Assembly (NCBI GenBank): GCA_035640355.1
Contig: DASQWI010000026.1
Span: 1 to 64,000 of the forward strand
From: Actinomycetota bacterium
Lineage (GTDB): Bacteria; Actinomycetota; UBA4738; HRBIN12
Reading direction: 5' to 3'
DNA: 64,000 nt
Shown piece by piece: positions 35,043 through 44,631 of the stretch. Each line of letters starts with the position of its first letter. Positions within the stretch are counted from its first letter, which is position 1. The notes beneath the pieces are model-generated. The model did no database searches. It was not told the DNA's origin and saw only the letters and a program-made list of their open reading frames with translations. The position numbers were made by a program, and so were the translations under genes.

Positions 35043-36032
35043 TCAGCCCGAGGTGTGCTGGTAGGCGCCGAGGCGCGCGTCGCTGAGCTCCGCGATGACG
35101 CCCTCGAGACGTCCCTCGCCGTACTGGCTCCCCGGGTTGAAGCACGGCGTGCGGCCGATCCGAACGCGGCCGGGCGATTCGTGGATATGGCCGTGGAGCG
35201 CGACGAGCGGCTGGTACTCACGGATCGCCTCGCGAACGGCAACGCTCCCGCCGCCCGTCGTGACGAACCGGCCGCCCTCGCGCACCGGTCGAGGAAGCTC
35301 ACCGGGCGCCTCGCGTCGGAGCTTCAGGCAACGGTCGATCAGCGTGTCCTTCGGTGGGCAATGAAGGTTGAACACGGATCGCGTGAGGTCCCGCACCTGG
35401 GCGGCCGAGGTGTCGATCGCGGAGCGGATCTCCTCCTCGCTCGCCTCTCGCGCCGTGTCCCACGGCGTCGCCGTCGAAAGCCCGACGGTGATCATCGTGT
35501 GCACGTCGTCGAGCTCCACGACTCGGCCCTCGCTGGCGACGATGCGCTCGCCGTCGGCCTCATCCAGCACGTCGAGCACCGCCGGAGCGTCGTCGTTGCC
35601 ACCCGTGAGAAACACGCGCACCGGCGTTCCGCGAAGACGATCCTCGGCGAACTCCATCCACTGGTGGAGCCGTTCGCGCGCGAGCTCCTGCACGAGACCC
35701 TCGACGAGCAGCGCGTCGGCGCCGAGACGCTCGTGCTCATCGGCATCGATCACCCGCCAGTAGAGGCCGTTGACCTCGACGAGGCGGGTGAACTCCTCCA
35801 TCGCCGACCGCGAGTCCAGCGTGTGAGCGCGGCCGTGGAGCTCGGCGTGCATCGTGCCGTTCCTCCGAACGATCGGCACGAGCGCCTTGCCCATGAGGTC
35901 CCCGCCGAACACCAGCGCGTCGACCTCATAGAACGCCGCCGCGTTGACGAACTTCCGCCACGCCGGTTGCGAACCGTGCAGGTCCGCGGCGAAGAACAGG
36001 CGGATCCCGTTTCGCTCGCGCCGACGAGGCAC
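35043..36032 (-). CDS. Metallophosphoesterase
   Basis: 329 residues. The metal motifs of the calcineurin-like fold are visible: AADLHG (D-x-H) near residue 16, FGGDLMGK, TGGNDD in place of GNHE, and LHGHIHES near residue 290. It is a paralogue of the protein at 39232-40179 with the same order DLHG, GGD, NDD, LHGHIHES. Substrates of the group include cyclic nucleotides, phospholipids and nucleotides. Its placement between an aldehyde dehydrogenase (10 bases upstream) and a dimethylglycine-dehydrogenase-like gene suggests a role in methylated-amine use, for example freeing choline from a phosphate or diester. That is only inference. Confidence 0.88.
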   Translation of the reverse strand: MPRRRERNGIRLFFAADLHGSQPAWRKFVNAAAFYEVDALVFGGDLMGKALVPIVRRNGTMHAELHGRAHTLDSRSAMEEFTRLVEVNGLYWRVIDADEHERLGADALLVEGLVQELARERLHQWMEFAEDRLRGTPVRVFLTGGNDDAPAVLDVLDEADGERIVASEGRVVELDDVHTMITVGLSTATPWDTAREASEEEIRSAIDTSAAQVRDLTRSVFNLHCPPKDTLIDRCLKLRREAPGELPRPVREGGRFVTTGGGSVAVREAIREYQPLVALHGHIHESPGRVRIGRTPCFNPGSQYGEGRLEGVIAELSDARLGAYQHTSG

Positions 36033-36042
36033 GCAACGACTC

Positions 36043-37491
36043 CTACGAAACGTCGACGACGATCGTCTTCAGCTCGGTGAGGCGCTCCATGGAGAAGCGA
36101 CCGCCGACGCGGCCGACCCCGCTCGCCGAGCCCGCGCGCCCGCCAAACGGCAGGTGCGACTCCCAGTAGTTCGTTCCCTCGTTCACGTTGACCCAGCCCG
36201 TCCGAACGGCCTCGGCATAGCGCAGTCCGCGTCGAAGGTCGCGAGTGAAGATCGCGGAGAGCAGTCCGTACGGTGATGAGTTGACGATGGCGATCGCCTC
36301 GTCCTCGGAGTCGATCGCCGAGACCGGAACGACCGGCCCGAACGTCTCCTCGCGGGCGATCTCCATGTCGTCGGTGACACCGTCCACCACCGTCGCCTCG
36401 AAGAACAGGTCGCTTCCGTGCTGCGGCGCGCGCTTGCCGCCGACCGCGACGTTCGCGCCGCGCGACGCGGCGTCCTCCACGTGCCGTTCGGTCTTGTCGG
36501 CGACGCCGGTGTTGTTCAGCGGACCCATCGTGGTTTCGGCCTCGAACGGGTCGCCCAGCCGGATCCGTGCCGAGATCGCCTCGCCGAGCCGGCGCAGGTA
36601 CTCGTCGTGCACGTCTCTGTGCACGAGCACGCGCTCTCCGGCGGTGCAGCTCTGCCCTGCGTTCAGGAAGCAGGCCGAGAGCGTCCCCTCGACCGCGCGG
36701 TCGAGATCCGCGTCCTCGAGGACGACGAGTGGCCCGTTGCCGCCCATCTCGAGCAACAGCTCCTTGCCCGCGGCCCGCTCGGCGACCCGGCGGCCGGTGG
36801 CGACCGAGCCGATGAACCCGACTGCGTGCGTTCCTTCGTTGGCGGCGACCTCGTCGCCGACGACGGGACCGGGACCGGTGACGAGGTTGAACACGCCGGG
36901 CGGGAGGTCCGCCTCGCCGATGCACTCGGCGAGCTTCGCCGCGCAGACGCTCGTCGTCGGTGCCGGCGCGAGCACGACCGCGTTCCCGTAGGCGAGAGCC
37001 GGCGCGACGATCTCGGCCGGCATCGTGTACGGCCAGTTCCACGGACTGATCACGCCGACGATGCCGCGGGGAACGCGCTGGACCAGCACGCGCTTGTTCG
37101 CGTCTCCGGATGGCGGCAACAGGCCGTCCGCGCGAACTGCGTCCTCACCGGCCATGGAGAAGTAGACGATCAGCTCCTCGACCTCGTCTCGCGCCTCCGC
37201 GACGAGCGGCTTGCCCTGATCGAGCGCGAGCGTTCGAGCGAGGTCGTCGCGGCGCGCTTCGATCGCGGCACCGATCCGCCGCATCGCGGCCGATCGGTCA
37301 AACGCGGACATCGCCGCCCATCCGGGCCACGCGCGGTTCGCACCGTCGATCGCCCGGTAGACGTCCTCCCGCGTGCCCTGGGGAACCGTCCCGATGACCT
37401 CGCCGGTGGATGGGCTCGTCGCCTCGAACACGGCTCCGGACTCCGACGCCGTCCACGAGCCGTCGATGAACATCGCGTACTCGTCAGCCAT
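36043..37491 (-). CDS. NAD(P)-dependent aldehyde dehydrogenase
   Basis: 482 residues. The catalytic Glu lies in LLEMGGNGPLVV and the catalytic Cys in FLNAGQSCTAGERV; the NAD loop VGFIGSVATGRRV is intact. The sequence groups with the succinate-semialdehyde/glycolaldehyde type rather than the betaine-aldehyde type, but the exact substrate cannot be read. It stands between the APC permease and a metallophosphoesterase in one minus-strand cluster. Products of amine oxidation would be natural substrates. The hairpin at 37519-37546 separates it from the permease. Confidence 0.93.
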   Translation of the reverse strand: MADEYAMFIDGSWTASESGAVFEATSPSTGEVIGTVPQGTREDVYRAIDGANRAWPGWAAMSAFDRSAAMRRIGAAIEARRDDLARTLALDQGKPLVAEARDEVEELIVYFSMAGEDAVRADGLLPPSGDANKRVLVQRVPRGIVGVISPWNWPYTMPAEIVAPALAYGNAVVLAPAPTTSVCAAKLAECIGEADLPPGVFNLVTGPGPVVGDEVAANEGTHAVGFIGSVATGRRVAERAAGKELLLEMGGNGPLVVLEDADLDRAVEGTLSACFLNAGQSCTAGERVLVHRDVHDEYLRRLGEAISARIRLGDPFEAETTMGPLNNTGVADKTERHVEDAASRGANVAVGGKRAPQHGSDLFFEATVVDGVTDDMEIAREETFGPVVPVSAIDSEDEAIAIVNSSPYGLLSAIFTRDLRRGLRYAEAVRTGWVNVNEGTNYWESHLPFGGRAGSASGVGRVGGRFSMERLTELKTIVVDVS

Positions 37492-37518
37492 GGCTCATCT
37501 CACACTCCCCACCAGACG

Positions 37519-37546
37519 CGAGGGGCGGTCCGAAGACCGCCCCTCG
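37519..37546 (-). terminator. Hairpin between permease and aldehyde dehydrogenase genes
   Basis: A 12-base stem (CGAGGGGCGGTC and its complement) with a CGAA loop. It follows the end of the permease gene on the minus strand. No T-run follows, so it may cause attenuation rather than full termination. Confidence 0.55.
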
Positions 37547-37563
37547 CACCGGACCAACCGAGG

Positions 37564-39201
37564 CTACTCGACGGGGATCTCCCGGTGGATCGCGCTGAGG
37601 TTGATGCCCTGGCTCCGCCGCACGAACCACGCGATGACGTAGATCACAATCGCCAGCCCGTACATCGCCGCCATGAACCACAGCGACGTCGAGTCGTTCA
37701 CCGCGTACAGGTCGTTGGTGAACCAGTGGTACAGGTTGAAGCCGAGGAACAGCGCCGTGATCGCGCCCGTAATGGTGATGAGCGGGATCCCCGCGACCTT
37801 GTACCGGGCGATCGGGGAGTTCTCGTATAGCCGCTTCTTGCGGTACGGAAGGATCATCGCCGCGATCGACGTTCCGAAGAACGTCACCGCGATCACCAGG
37901 GTCGCGTCGAGGATGAACGTCGCGAAGTCCGCCGTGTACACGTACAGCCAGCTCACGACGATCGACGGGACGAGCATCAGCAGCAGCGCCCAGTACGGGA
38001 CGTGCCGTCGCTCGGACACGTCGGCCACCTTCTCCGGAAGGATGCGGTCGAACGCCGCAGCGAAGATCACCCGCGTCGACGACAGGAACAGCGTCCCGGC
38101 CCACCCCAGGAACCAGGCGCCGAAGACGAGCACGATGATCGCCTGGACCGCCTCGTTGTGGAAGTAGAAGCTCGCCAGCATCGGCGGGTACGACCAGATG
38201 GGGATCGCCGCGTCGCCGAACCCGTACACGGTCGCCCAGTAGTTGAGGTTCGCCGCGTTGAAGAACTCCCATCCGAAGAACTTCGCCGAGAGCAGGACGA
38301 ACACGAAGGCGATGGCCACCGTCACCCACAGACCCCACATCATCCCGCTCATGACGCGCCGGAAGTCGCTCGCGCCGCGGACCTCGCCGTACAGCGTGGC
38401 GCCCCAGTTCGGCCACAGGATCCAGAAGCACAGGAACGGGATGAGTAGCAGTGAGTCGCCGAAGAACGGCGTGAACCCGAGCTCCGGGACGATAGGCCCC
38501 GCGTTGTTCGTCTGACCGAGCTCGATCGTCTGCTGGTACGCGTTGCCGCTCGTGCCGAACAGGTTCGAGGCCTCCTGGTTGAAGGCGCTCTCGAACCCGC
38601 TGCGCGAGCCGAACAACATCACCAGGAAGATGACCGCGAGGCCCGCAAGGCCCAGGTAGAAGCAGAACTTCTGGATCCTTGCATAGCCCTCCATCCCCAG
38701 CGAGACGAGGACGGCCGCGAGCCCCACCGTCACGATGGCCACGGTGAACAGCCCGATGTCCTTGGCCAGGAAGTCGGTGAGGCCGTCGAGTCCGAGCACC
38801 GCCGCCAGCGGCTGGAACACCTCGACGTTCAGGATGTTCGCGTAGACCGGCGCCCAGTACCACAGGATGAACCACCATCCCGTCACCGCCAGCACGAACG
38901 CGATGCCGCCCCCGAGCACGCGACTCTGCCAAACGTAGTCGCCACCGGCCCGCGGCATGACCGAGATCAGCCCGGCGTACGTGACCACGAGGAACGTGAC
39001 GAATACCCCGGAGATCAGCAGCGCAGGCAGGATCTGACCGCTCGGTACGAACGCCAGCACGGAAAACGCGAAGAACAGGCCGAGCGTTACGAAGTTGACC
39101 GACATGAAGCTGTACAGGAACGCGTCGAACTTGGACCATCCCTTGACGAGGCCCGTGGCCTTTCGCAGGAACAGGCCGGGTGCTTCGCTCACAACCGCCA
39201 T
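37564..39201 (-). CDS. APC-family amino acid/amine permease
   Basis: 545 residues with about 12 membrane helices. The first (FFAFSVLAFVPSGQILPALL) and the VMPRAGGDYVWQSRVLGGG stretch are typical of the amino acid-polyamine-organocation superfamily, where PRAGGxY lies in the first helices. The C-terminus is soluble and short. It probably takes up an amino acid or amine that the neighbouring genes degrade. It starts at the ATG at 39201, 30 bases after the metallophosphoesterase gene ends, so the two are likely in one transcript. Confidence 0.9.
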   Translation of the reverse strand: MAVVSEAPGLFLRKATGLVKGWSKFDAFLYSFMSVNFVTLGLFFAFSVLAFVPSGQILPALLISGVFVTFLVVTYAGLISVMPRAGGDYVWQSRVLGGGIAFVLAVTGWWFILWYWAPVYANILNVEVFQPLAAVLGLDGLTDFLAKDIGLFTVAIVTVGLAAVLVSLGMEGYARIQKFCFYLGLAGLAVIFLVMLFGSRSGFESAFNQEASNLFGTSGNAYQQTIELGQTNNAGPIVPELGFTPFFGDSLLLIPFLCFWILWPNWGATLYGEVRGASDFRRVMSGMMWGLWVTVAIAFVFVLLSAKFFGWEFFNAANLNYWATVYGFGDAAIPIWSYPPMLASFYFHNEAVQAIIVLVFGAWFLGWAGTLFLSSTRVIFAAAFDRILPEKVADVSERRHVPYWALLLMLVPSIVVSWLYVYTADFATFILDATLVIAVTFFGTSIAAMILPYRKKRLYENSPIARYKVAGIPLITITGAITALFLGFNLYHWFTNDLYAVNDSTSLWFMAAMYGLAIVIYVIAWFVRRSQGINLSAIHREIPVE

Positions 39202-39231
39202 CGACCGGACCCTCCTCTCCGTCCCGACGGA

Positions 39232-40179
39232 TCAGCCGTTCACGAGCTGGTAGTTCTTGATCTTCTTCTTCTTGGCGTCGATGTTGACGATCGCCGCCTG
39301 CAACACCCCTTCCTCGTACGAGCTCCCGGGATTCAGCGCCAGGGTCCGTCCGATCCGGGCGGACCCCTTGCTCTCGTGGATGTGGCCGTGGAGCGACAGC
39401 AGCGGCTGACGCGCTTGGATCGCCTCCCGGACCGACGTCGAACCAACCGGCCGGATCGCCTGACCCCCCGAGACGTACGTCAGGTCGGCGTTCAACGCGG
39501 GCGCGTTGTCGAGCTTGGAGCCGTACGGCGGCGCGTGGAAGTTGAAGATCGTCGAGTCCGGATCGCTCGCGTGCTCGAGAGCGCGTTCGATCCGCTTGGC
39601 CAGCTCCGGTTCCTCGGCCTCGCGGAACGTGTTCCACGGCGTCGGGTTCGTCCACCCCATCGAGATCATCGTGAACCCGTCGAGCTCGATCGGGTGATCC
39701 TCGTCACCCGTCTCGACCATCTCCGCCCGAGCGAGGACGTCGTCGATCTCGAACATGTCATCATTCGCCGGGCAGGCGATCGCCCTGATCCCCGTCCCCG
39801 CGAGTCGCTCCTCGGCCATGGCGATCCAGCGCTCGGTCCCCTCGATCATGACCTCCTTGAAGCGCTTGTCGACGAGATCCTCGTCCTCCTGCAACGCGAC
39901 GTACTCCTGGTCGGACACTCGGATCGGGTAGTACCCGCGGTTCATGACGCGCTTCTCGAACTCGACGATCTCGGACTCGGACTCGAGCGTCTCGCGGTGA
40001 TCCTGTAACGACGCCTCCCAGCTGCCGTTGGAACGCTGGACGATGGGGACCATGGCCTTCCCGGTGACGTCGCCGCCGAGAACGACCACGTCGGCCTGGT
40101 AGAACTCCCCGGCGTTCAGGAACTTCTTCCAGCAGATCTCCGAGCCGTGGAGATCCGTGACGTAGAAGATCTTCGGCAT
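39232..40179 (-). CDS. Metallophosphoesterase (paralogue of the one at 35043)
   Basis: 315 residues. Motifs: VTDLHG, LGGDVTGK, CPANDD, and LHGHIHES, which match the metal-ligand pattern of calcineurin-like phosphoesterases and follow the order seen in the 35043-36032 paralogue. I chose ATG 40179 (MPKIFYVTDLHG) because the upstream extension lacks the family start. It is the first gene of the seven-gene minus-strand cluster and lies behind two dyads at 40206-40238. The pairing of two such enzymes around a permease and an aldehyde dehydrogenase is unusual. The substrate is unknown. Confidence 0.88.
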   Translation of the reverse strand: MPKIFYVTDLHGSEICWKKFLNAGEFYQADVVVLGGDVTGKAMVPIVQRSNGSWEASLQDHRETLESESEIVEFEKRVMNRGYYPIRVSDQEYVALQEDEDLVDKRFKEVMIEGTERWIAMAEERLAGTGIRAIACPANDDMFEIDDVLARAEMVETGDEDHPIELDGFTMISMGWTNPTPWNTFREAEEPELAKRIERALEHASDPDSTIFNFHAPPYGSKLDNAPALNADLTYVSGGQAIRPVGSTSVREAIQARQPLLSLHGHIHESKGSARIGRTLALNPGSSYEEGVLQAAIVNIDAKKKKIKNYQLVNG

Positions 40180-40205
40180 CGCTCCCGTCCTCAGCGGCAA
40201 TCTTG

Positions 40206-40238
40206 GTTGGGACGGCCAACATGCGCAACCGAGGTTGC
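40206..40238. promoter_or_regulatory. Two tandem dyads upstream of the metallophosphoesterase cluster
   Basis: GTTGG-GACGG-CCAAC (40206-40220) and GCAACC-GA-GGTTGC (40225-40238) are perfect inverted repeats 4 bases apart, 27 bases before the first gene of the cluster. They look like tandem operator sites of a dimeric regulator. Confidence 0.45.
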
Positions 40239-40317
40239 GGGCGTGGACAACCGCTCCTCCCAAGGCCCTACGTTCGGTCGATCCGCTCGTTCACCCTTCG
40301 AGCCCTCGGCACGCCGG

Positions 40318-41073
40318 CTAATGCCCGACCTCCTCGGGAAGGTCGTACCACTGAACCCGGTCTCCGACGCGGGCCCTGACCTTCCACTTCAGACCCTTGG
40401 GGACGGCGTCGGCGTGCTTGCGGAGCGCGACCGCCTGATCGATCGGATCGAAGTCGCAACCCGGCGGGACGAGCCGCGCGAGCTCGCCCCGGGCGAGCTC
40501 CACCACGCGATCGAGGTTGCCGGTCGTGGTCCGCCACCATCCCCAATCGTCGGCGACGACCTTGCCGAACCGCGCGAGCCCGATCGTCTCGGCCTCGTCG
40601 CCGTCGCGAACCTCGTAGCACGAGAGGAGATAGATGATGTCCTGCACGTCCTTCTCGTTCTGCTGCACGACCTGGAGCTTGGTCAGCAGCAGGTCCGTGA
40701 CGTCGAGCGTCAACGGCATCCGATCGATCCGGCCGCTGAAGTCCAGCACGTGGCACATCCGCAGCTGATCCATGACCACGTCGGCCGATGTGCCGTTGGC
40801 CGCTGTGAAGTACATCTGCCGGTGGCCGTGCATCGTGTTGAACTGCCGGTCGCCCTGGAACCCCCTGTTGAACAGGAACTCCATTACCGGCTTCTTCGCC
40901 GAGGAGACCGACGCGAAGTCCATGTCCTGATCGTTCCGGACCCGAGGAGCGCACGTGTGCTGGGTCAGGTAACGCACCGCCTGGCCGCCGATGAGCTTCA
41001 GGGGGACGCCCTCACGATTCGCCGCTTGGACGGCGTCGATCGCCGCGCCGTACGCGTCGGTCGAAGCGCCCAT
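40318..41073 (-). CDS. Nucleotidyltransferase-fold protein
   Basis: 251 residues. [12 protein letters not shown] followed by [15 protein letters not shown] is the GG...DxD pattern of the polymerase-beta-type nucleotidyltransferase fold (the metal pair would be D of DQDMD). Downstream come [22 protein letters not shown] and [11 protein letters not shown], a helical part seen in AbiEii-like and related proteins. I cannot name the family or substrate. It lies 138 bases upstream of the metallophosphoesterase cluster on the same strand and diverges from the GMC oxidoreductase. A functional link to the two phosphoesterases is possible but unproven. Confidence 0.7.
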   Translation of the reverse strand: MGASTDAYGAAIDAVQAANREGVPLKLIGGQAVRYLTQHTCAPRVRNDQDMDFASVSSAKKPVMEFLFNRGFQGDRQFNTMHGHRQMYFTAANGTSADVVMDQLRMCHVLDFSGRIDRMPLTLDVTDLLLTKLQVVQQNEKDVQDIIYLLSCYEVRDGDEAETIGLARFGKVVADDWGWWRTTTGNLDRVVELARGELARLVPPGCDFDPIDQAVALRKHADAVPKGLKWKVRARVGDRVQWYDLPEEVGH

Positions 41074-41132
41074 CGATCAGCACGATAGCGCTGATCGGCA
41101 CGAACGGCGTTCGACTAGCATCGCGTACGAAC

Positions 41133-42815
41133 GTGACGATCTACGACTTCGTCATCGTCGGCGGCGGCTCGGCGGGGTGCGCGCTGGCGAACCGTCTCAG
41201 CGCCGACCCGTCCAACCGCGTGCTCGTCCTCGAGGCCGGACGGTCCGACTACCCGTGGGACGTGTTCATCCACATGCCGGCGGCGCTCACGTACCCGATC
41301 GGCAGCCGCTTCTACGACTGGAAGTACGAGTCCGAGCCGGAGCCGTTCATGAACGGTCGTCGCGTGTACCACGCGCGCGGGAAGGTGCTCGGCGGCTCCA
41401 GCAGCATCAACGGGATGATCTTCCAGCGCGGCAACCCGCTCGATTACGAACGCTGGGCGGCCGAACCGGGCATGGAGACGTGGGACTACGCGCATTGCCT
41501 TCCCTACTTCAAGAGGATGGAGAACTGCCTCGCCGCGGCGCCCGACGATCCCTACCGAGGGCACGACGGGCCGCTCGTGCTCGAACGCGGACCGGCGACC
41601 AACCCGCTGTTCGGCGCGTTCTTCCAGGCGGCGCAGCAGGCGGGCTACGAGCTCACCGACGACGTGAACGGCTACCGGCAGGAAGCATTCGCGCCGTTCG
41701 ACCGGAACGTCCATCGAGGACGGAGGCTGTCGGCGTCGGACGCGTACCTCGACCCCGTCCGGCACCGGAGGAACCTCGAGGTCCGCACCCGCGCCTTCGT
41801 CACGCGTATCCTGTTCGATAAGGCCAAGACGCGTGCCCTCGGCGTCGAGTACTCACGTCTCGGCAAGCGCGAACGCGTTCGCGCCAACGAGGTGATCCTA
41901 TGCGGTGGGGCGATCAACTCGCCCCAGCTGCTCCAGCTCTCCGGCGTCGGCAACGCTCGCGAGCTCGAGACGCTCGGCATCGAAGCGGTGCACGACCTCC
42001 CCGGCGTCGGCGAGAGCCTCCAGGACCACTTGGAGGTGTACATCCAGTACTCGAGCAAGCAGCCGGTGTCGATGGCTCCGTACCTCAAATGGCGGTACCG
42101 GCCATGGATCGGCTTCCAGTGGCTGTTCTTCCGGAAAGGACCCGGCGCGACGAACCACTTCGAGGGCGGCGGGTTCGTCCGCGGCAACGACGACGTCGCG
42201 TATCCGAACCTGATGTTCCACTTCCTGCCGATCGCGGTGCGCTACGACGGCTCGGCGCCGGCCGGCGGCCACGGATACCAGGTGCACGTGGGGCCGATGT
42301 ATGCCGACACGCGAGGCTCGGTGAAGATCAAGAGTGCCGATCCTCGGGTGCATCCGGCCCTTCGCTTCAACTACCTGTCGACGCCGGGCGACCGGCGCGA
42401 ATGGACCGAGGCCGTGCGCGTGGCCCGGCACATCCTGAACCAACCGGCGATGGATCCGTTCAACGGGGGGGAGGTGTCTCCCGGCCCGTCGGTTGAGACC
42501 GACGAGCAGATCCTCGCTTGGGTGGCGCGCGACGCCGAAACGGCGCTCCATCCGTCCTGCACCTGCCGGATGGGAACCGACGAGATGGCCGTGGTCGACC
42601 CGCGGGCGATGAAGGTCCGCGGTCTCGGAGGGCTACGCGTGGTCGACGCCTCGGTCATGCCGTTCGTGACGAACGGGAACATCTATGCGCCGGTGATGAT
42701 GATCGCCGAGAAAGCCGCCGACCTCATCCTCGGGAACGCGCCACTCCCCGCCGAGCACGTGGAGTTCTATCGGCACCGGCCCGTTACGCGCCCAGCAACA
42801 GCAGGCCCGCGATGA
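41133..42815 (+). CDS. betA: GMC-family oxidoreductase (choline dehydrogenase-like)
   Basis: 560 residues. The FAD motif [17 protein letters not shown] is at the N-terminus, followed by [20 protein letters not shown] (signature 1) and [15 protein letters not shown] (signature 2). The C-terminal HPSCTCRMG and [19 protein letters not shown] hold the catalytic His (HPSCTC) and the second conserved residue (N) of the group. Choline dehydrogenase (to betaine aldehyde) is the best reading; related alcohol dehydrogenases share the same motifs. The GTG at 41133 is the family-like start. The final 32 bases overlap the converging EamA gene. Confidence 0.83.
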   Translation: MTIYDFVIVGGGSAGCALANRLSADPSNRVLVLEAGRSDYPWDVFIHMPAALTYPIGSRFYDWKYESEPEPFMNGRRVYHARGKVLGGSSSINGMIFQRGNPLDYERWAAEPGMETWDYAHCLPYFKRMENCLAAAPDDPYRGHDGPLVLERGPATNPLFGAFFQAAQQAGYELTDDVNGYRQEAFAPFDRNVHRGRRLSASDAYLDPVRHRRNLEVRTRAFVTRILFDKAKTRALGVEYSRLGKRERVRANEVILCGGAINSPQLLQLSGVGNARELETLGIEAVHDLPGVGESLQDHLEVYIQYSSKQPVSMAPYLKWRYRPWIGFQWLFFRKGPGATNHFEGGGFVRGNDDVAYPNLMFHFLPIAVRYDGSAPAGGHGYQVHVGPMYADTRGSVKIKSADPRVHPALRFNYLSTPGDRREWTEAVRVARHILNQPAMDPFNGGEVSPGPSVETDEQILAWVARDAETALHPSCTCRMGTDEMAVVDPRAMKVRGLGGLRVVDASVMPFVTNGNIYAPVMMIAEKAADLILGNAPLPAEHVEFYRHRPVTRPATAGPR

Positions 42816-43641
42816 CCATGGCCACCCCGATGTAGTGATTGATGGCTGGACGCTCATCGAGTAGCGCGATGCCGCCGAACACCGGGATCAACGGGTAGGT
42901 CGCCGACACCGCCGTGACGATCGAGACGAGCCCCACCTCGGAGCCGCGCGAGTAGGAGATCGTCCCGGCCAGATCCGCCACGCCAAGCAGCGCGCACAAG
43001 GCGACTGCTCGTGTCGAGAGTGTTCCGCGGACCGCCGGTCGCATTACCGCGATCGCCACGACGGCCGCGATGACGAACAGGAGTGCCGTGGAGGTTCGCA
43101 CGAGCCACAACGAGGTGAGCCAGCCCACCCTCTTGGCAGACCAGGCGACGGCGTACGCCGCGGTTCCGAACAGGATCGTCGACGCGAGGGCCCACGGTAA
43201 CGCCGCAGCGGGCACCCGCGTCCCCGTCCGCAGCGATCGCACGTCGGCAGAGGTCACGACGGCGCCGCCGATCGTGACGGCGGCGCCGGCGATCTCGACC
43301 GAGCCGAGCGTCTCGTCGAGGAAGATCACCGCGAGCAGAACCGGGATGACCGCGTACGACGCCAGAAGCGGTGAGACGAGAGCGATCGGGCCAAGCTCGA
43401 GAGCTCGATACAGCGTCACGTAGGCCACCGCGGTTACCGCGGCGATCGGGAGCAACCAGCCTGCGACCTCGTCGAGTCTGTCGAGATCGTGCCCGGAAGC
43501 GAGTACCACGACGCTGATGACAACGGCGGCCGCGACCTGCGAGAGCAAGACCGTGGCAGCGACGCCGACCCTTCGCCCGGAGAACGCTGCGAACAGATCG
43601 GCGAAACCCCAAAAGATCGCCGCGCCGAGGCCATAGATCAC
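42784..43641 (-). CDS. EamA/DMT-type transporter
   Basis: 285 residues with ten predicted membrane helices in two similar halves, each ending in an EamA-like unit ([25 protein letters not shown] in the first, [24 protein letters not shown] in the second). This is the drug/metabolite transporter superfamily; direction of transport is not evident. The GTG start overlaps the stop of the enoyl-CoA hydratase gene by four bases, so they form one transcript. It converges with the GMC gene. Confidence 0.85.
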   Translation of the reverse strand: MIYGLGAAIFWGFADLFAAFSGRRVGVAATVLLSQVAAAVVISVVVLASGHDLDRLDEVAGWLLPIAAVTAVAYVTLYRALELGPIALVSPLLASYAVIPVLLAVIFLDETLGSVEIAGAAVTIGGAVVTSADVRSLRTGTRVPAAALPWALASTILFGTAAYAVAWSAKRVGWLTSLWLVRTSTALLFVIAAVVAIAVMRPAVRGTLSTRAVALCALLGVADLAGTISYSRGSEVGLVSIVTAVSATYPLIPVFGGIALLDERPAINHYIGVAMVIAGLLLLGA

Positions 43642-44459
43642 GTGTCGCCGCGGTACTGAGCGTCTCGCCAGGCGATCGCGGCCTTGAGCCCCCGCTCCTG
43701 GGTGATCCTGCGGAACTCCTCGCGCATGGGCAGGTTAGCGGTCTCGATGTCGACGTCGATCTCGACGTTCGCATCCATCGCGTCGCGGAACCCGGCGACC
43801 TCCCACACGCGGTTCACCGCCCGCTTCGTCGCCGCGACAACGTGGGGTTCGTTCATCGCGATCTGGTCGGCGAGCTCCAGCGTCGCCTCGTCGAGCCGAT
43901 CGCGCGGGACCACGCGGTTGACCAGCCCAAGCCGGAGCGCCTCGGGCGCCGGCACGCGATCCTCCCCGGTGAACAGCAGCTCCTTCGCCGCGCGCACGCC
44001 GATCACCCACGGCAGGAACATGGACACGACGCCCGAGCCGAACCGCACGTCGACGTACCCGAAGAACGCGTCGTCGGCGACGACGGCCAGATCGCACGCG
44101 AGCATCAGGTCGGTGCCGCCGGCGAGGCAGTACGAGTGGACGCTCGCGATGACCGGCTTGGGGTGATCGAAGATCCTCATCATCCGATCGTTGTCGCGTT
44201 TCAGGACCGTCAGCCAGGCGCGCGCATCCATCGGCTCGCCGGACGCGTCCTCGTTGAGGTCGTAGCCGGAGCAGAACGCGCGTCCGGCACCGCGGATCAC
44301 CACGACGTGAACGGCGTCGTCGCTCGCCGCCGCGTCGAGCGCCGACTCGAGCGCCTCGAGGAGCTCCTTGTTCAGCGCGTTCAGCGATCGCGGCCGATTC
44401 AGCGTGAGGCGCCGAACCGGCCCGACATCCTCTGAGAGCAGCACGACGTCATCGACCAC
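43638..44459 (-). CDS. Enoyl-CoA hydratase/isomerase family protein
   Basis: 273 residues from the GTG at 44459. The crotonase core is clear: NRPRSLNALNKELLEALESA, GAGRAFCSGYDLNED (oxyanion hole), and SYCLAGGTDLMLACDLAV. The usual catalytic Glu positions read as Gly-Ser-Gly in VRFGSGVVSMF, so isomerase or another crotonase activity is as likely as hydration. The frame is open to 44573 but the dyad at 44479-44493 lies there, and the longer form lacks the family start. It is coupled to EamA and probably part of the acyl-CoA regulon. Confidence 0.85.
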   Translation of the reverse strand: MVDDVVLLSEDVGPVRRLTLNRPRSLNALNKELLEALESALDAAASDDAVHVVVIRGAGRAFCSGYDLNEDASGEPMDARAWLTVLKRDNDRMMRIFDHPKPVIASVHSYCLAGGTDLMLACDLAVVADDAFFGYVDVRFGSGVVSMFLPWVIGVRAAKELLFTGEDRVPAPEALRLGLVNRVVPRDRLDEATLELADQIAMNEPHVVAATKRAVNRVWEVAGFRDAMDANVEIDVDIETANLPMREEFRRITQERGLKAAIAWRDAQYRGDT

Positions 44460-44478
44460 GGCGCCGATGATATTGCCT

Positions 44479-44493
44479 TTGAACGGCGCTTCA
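44479..44493 (+). promoter_or_regulatory. Putative operator of the TTGAACGG dyad family
   Basis: TTGAACGGCGCTTCA, 19 bases ahead of the preferred GTG start of the enoyl-CoA hydratase. If the longer start is used it would lie inside the coding sequence, so the site also argues for the shorter start. Confidence 0.55.
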
Positions 44494-44599
44494 GCCAGCG
44501 CGTTCACCGCGCGGCTGGGAGGAGCGCCGTCGTGCACGACCGGGACGCCGGAACAGGCGCTTGGGTTGCGCATGAGGTCGCTCTGTGCTACTCACAATG

Positions 44600-44615
44600 T
44601 TGTACAGCCGTACAA
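44600..44615. promoter_or_regulatory. Inverted repeat ahead of the PotD-like gene
   Basis: TTGTAC-AGCC-GTACAA: six-base arms that are exact complements, just 16 bases before the start of the binding-protein gene and 5 bases before its ribosome site. Operator-like for a dimeric repressor; the arms resemble some GntR-type sites, which is a guess. Confidence 0.5.
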
Positions 44616-44631
44616 ACCGCAGGAGCGAGGC

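Noticed and set aside
34943-35302. N-terminal extension of the dimethylglycine-dehydrogenase-like gene
   Set aside because: The extra stretch is Ser/Arg-rich, overlaps the phosphoesterase gene and precedes the FAD motif by more than 100 residues.
44460-44573. Longer start of the enoyl-CoA hydratase gene
   Set aside because: The added 38 residues show no crotonase similarity and would place the operator dyad inside the coding sequence.
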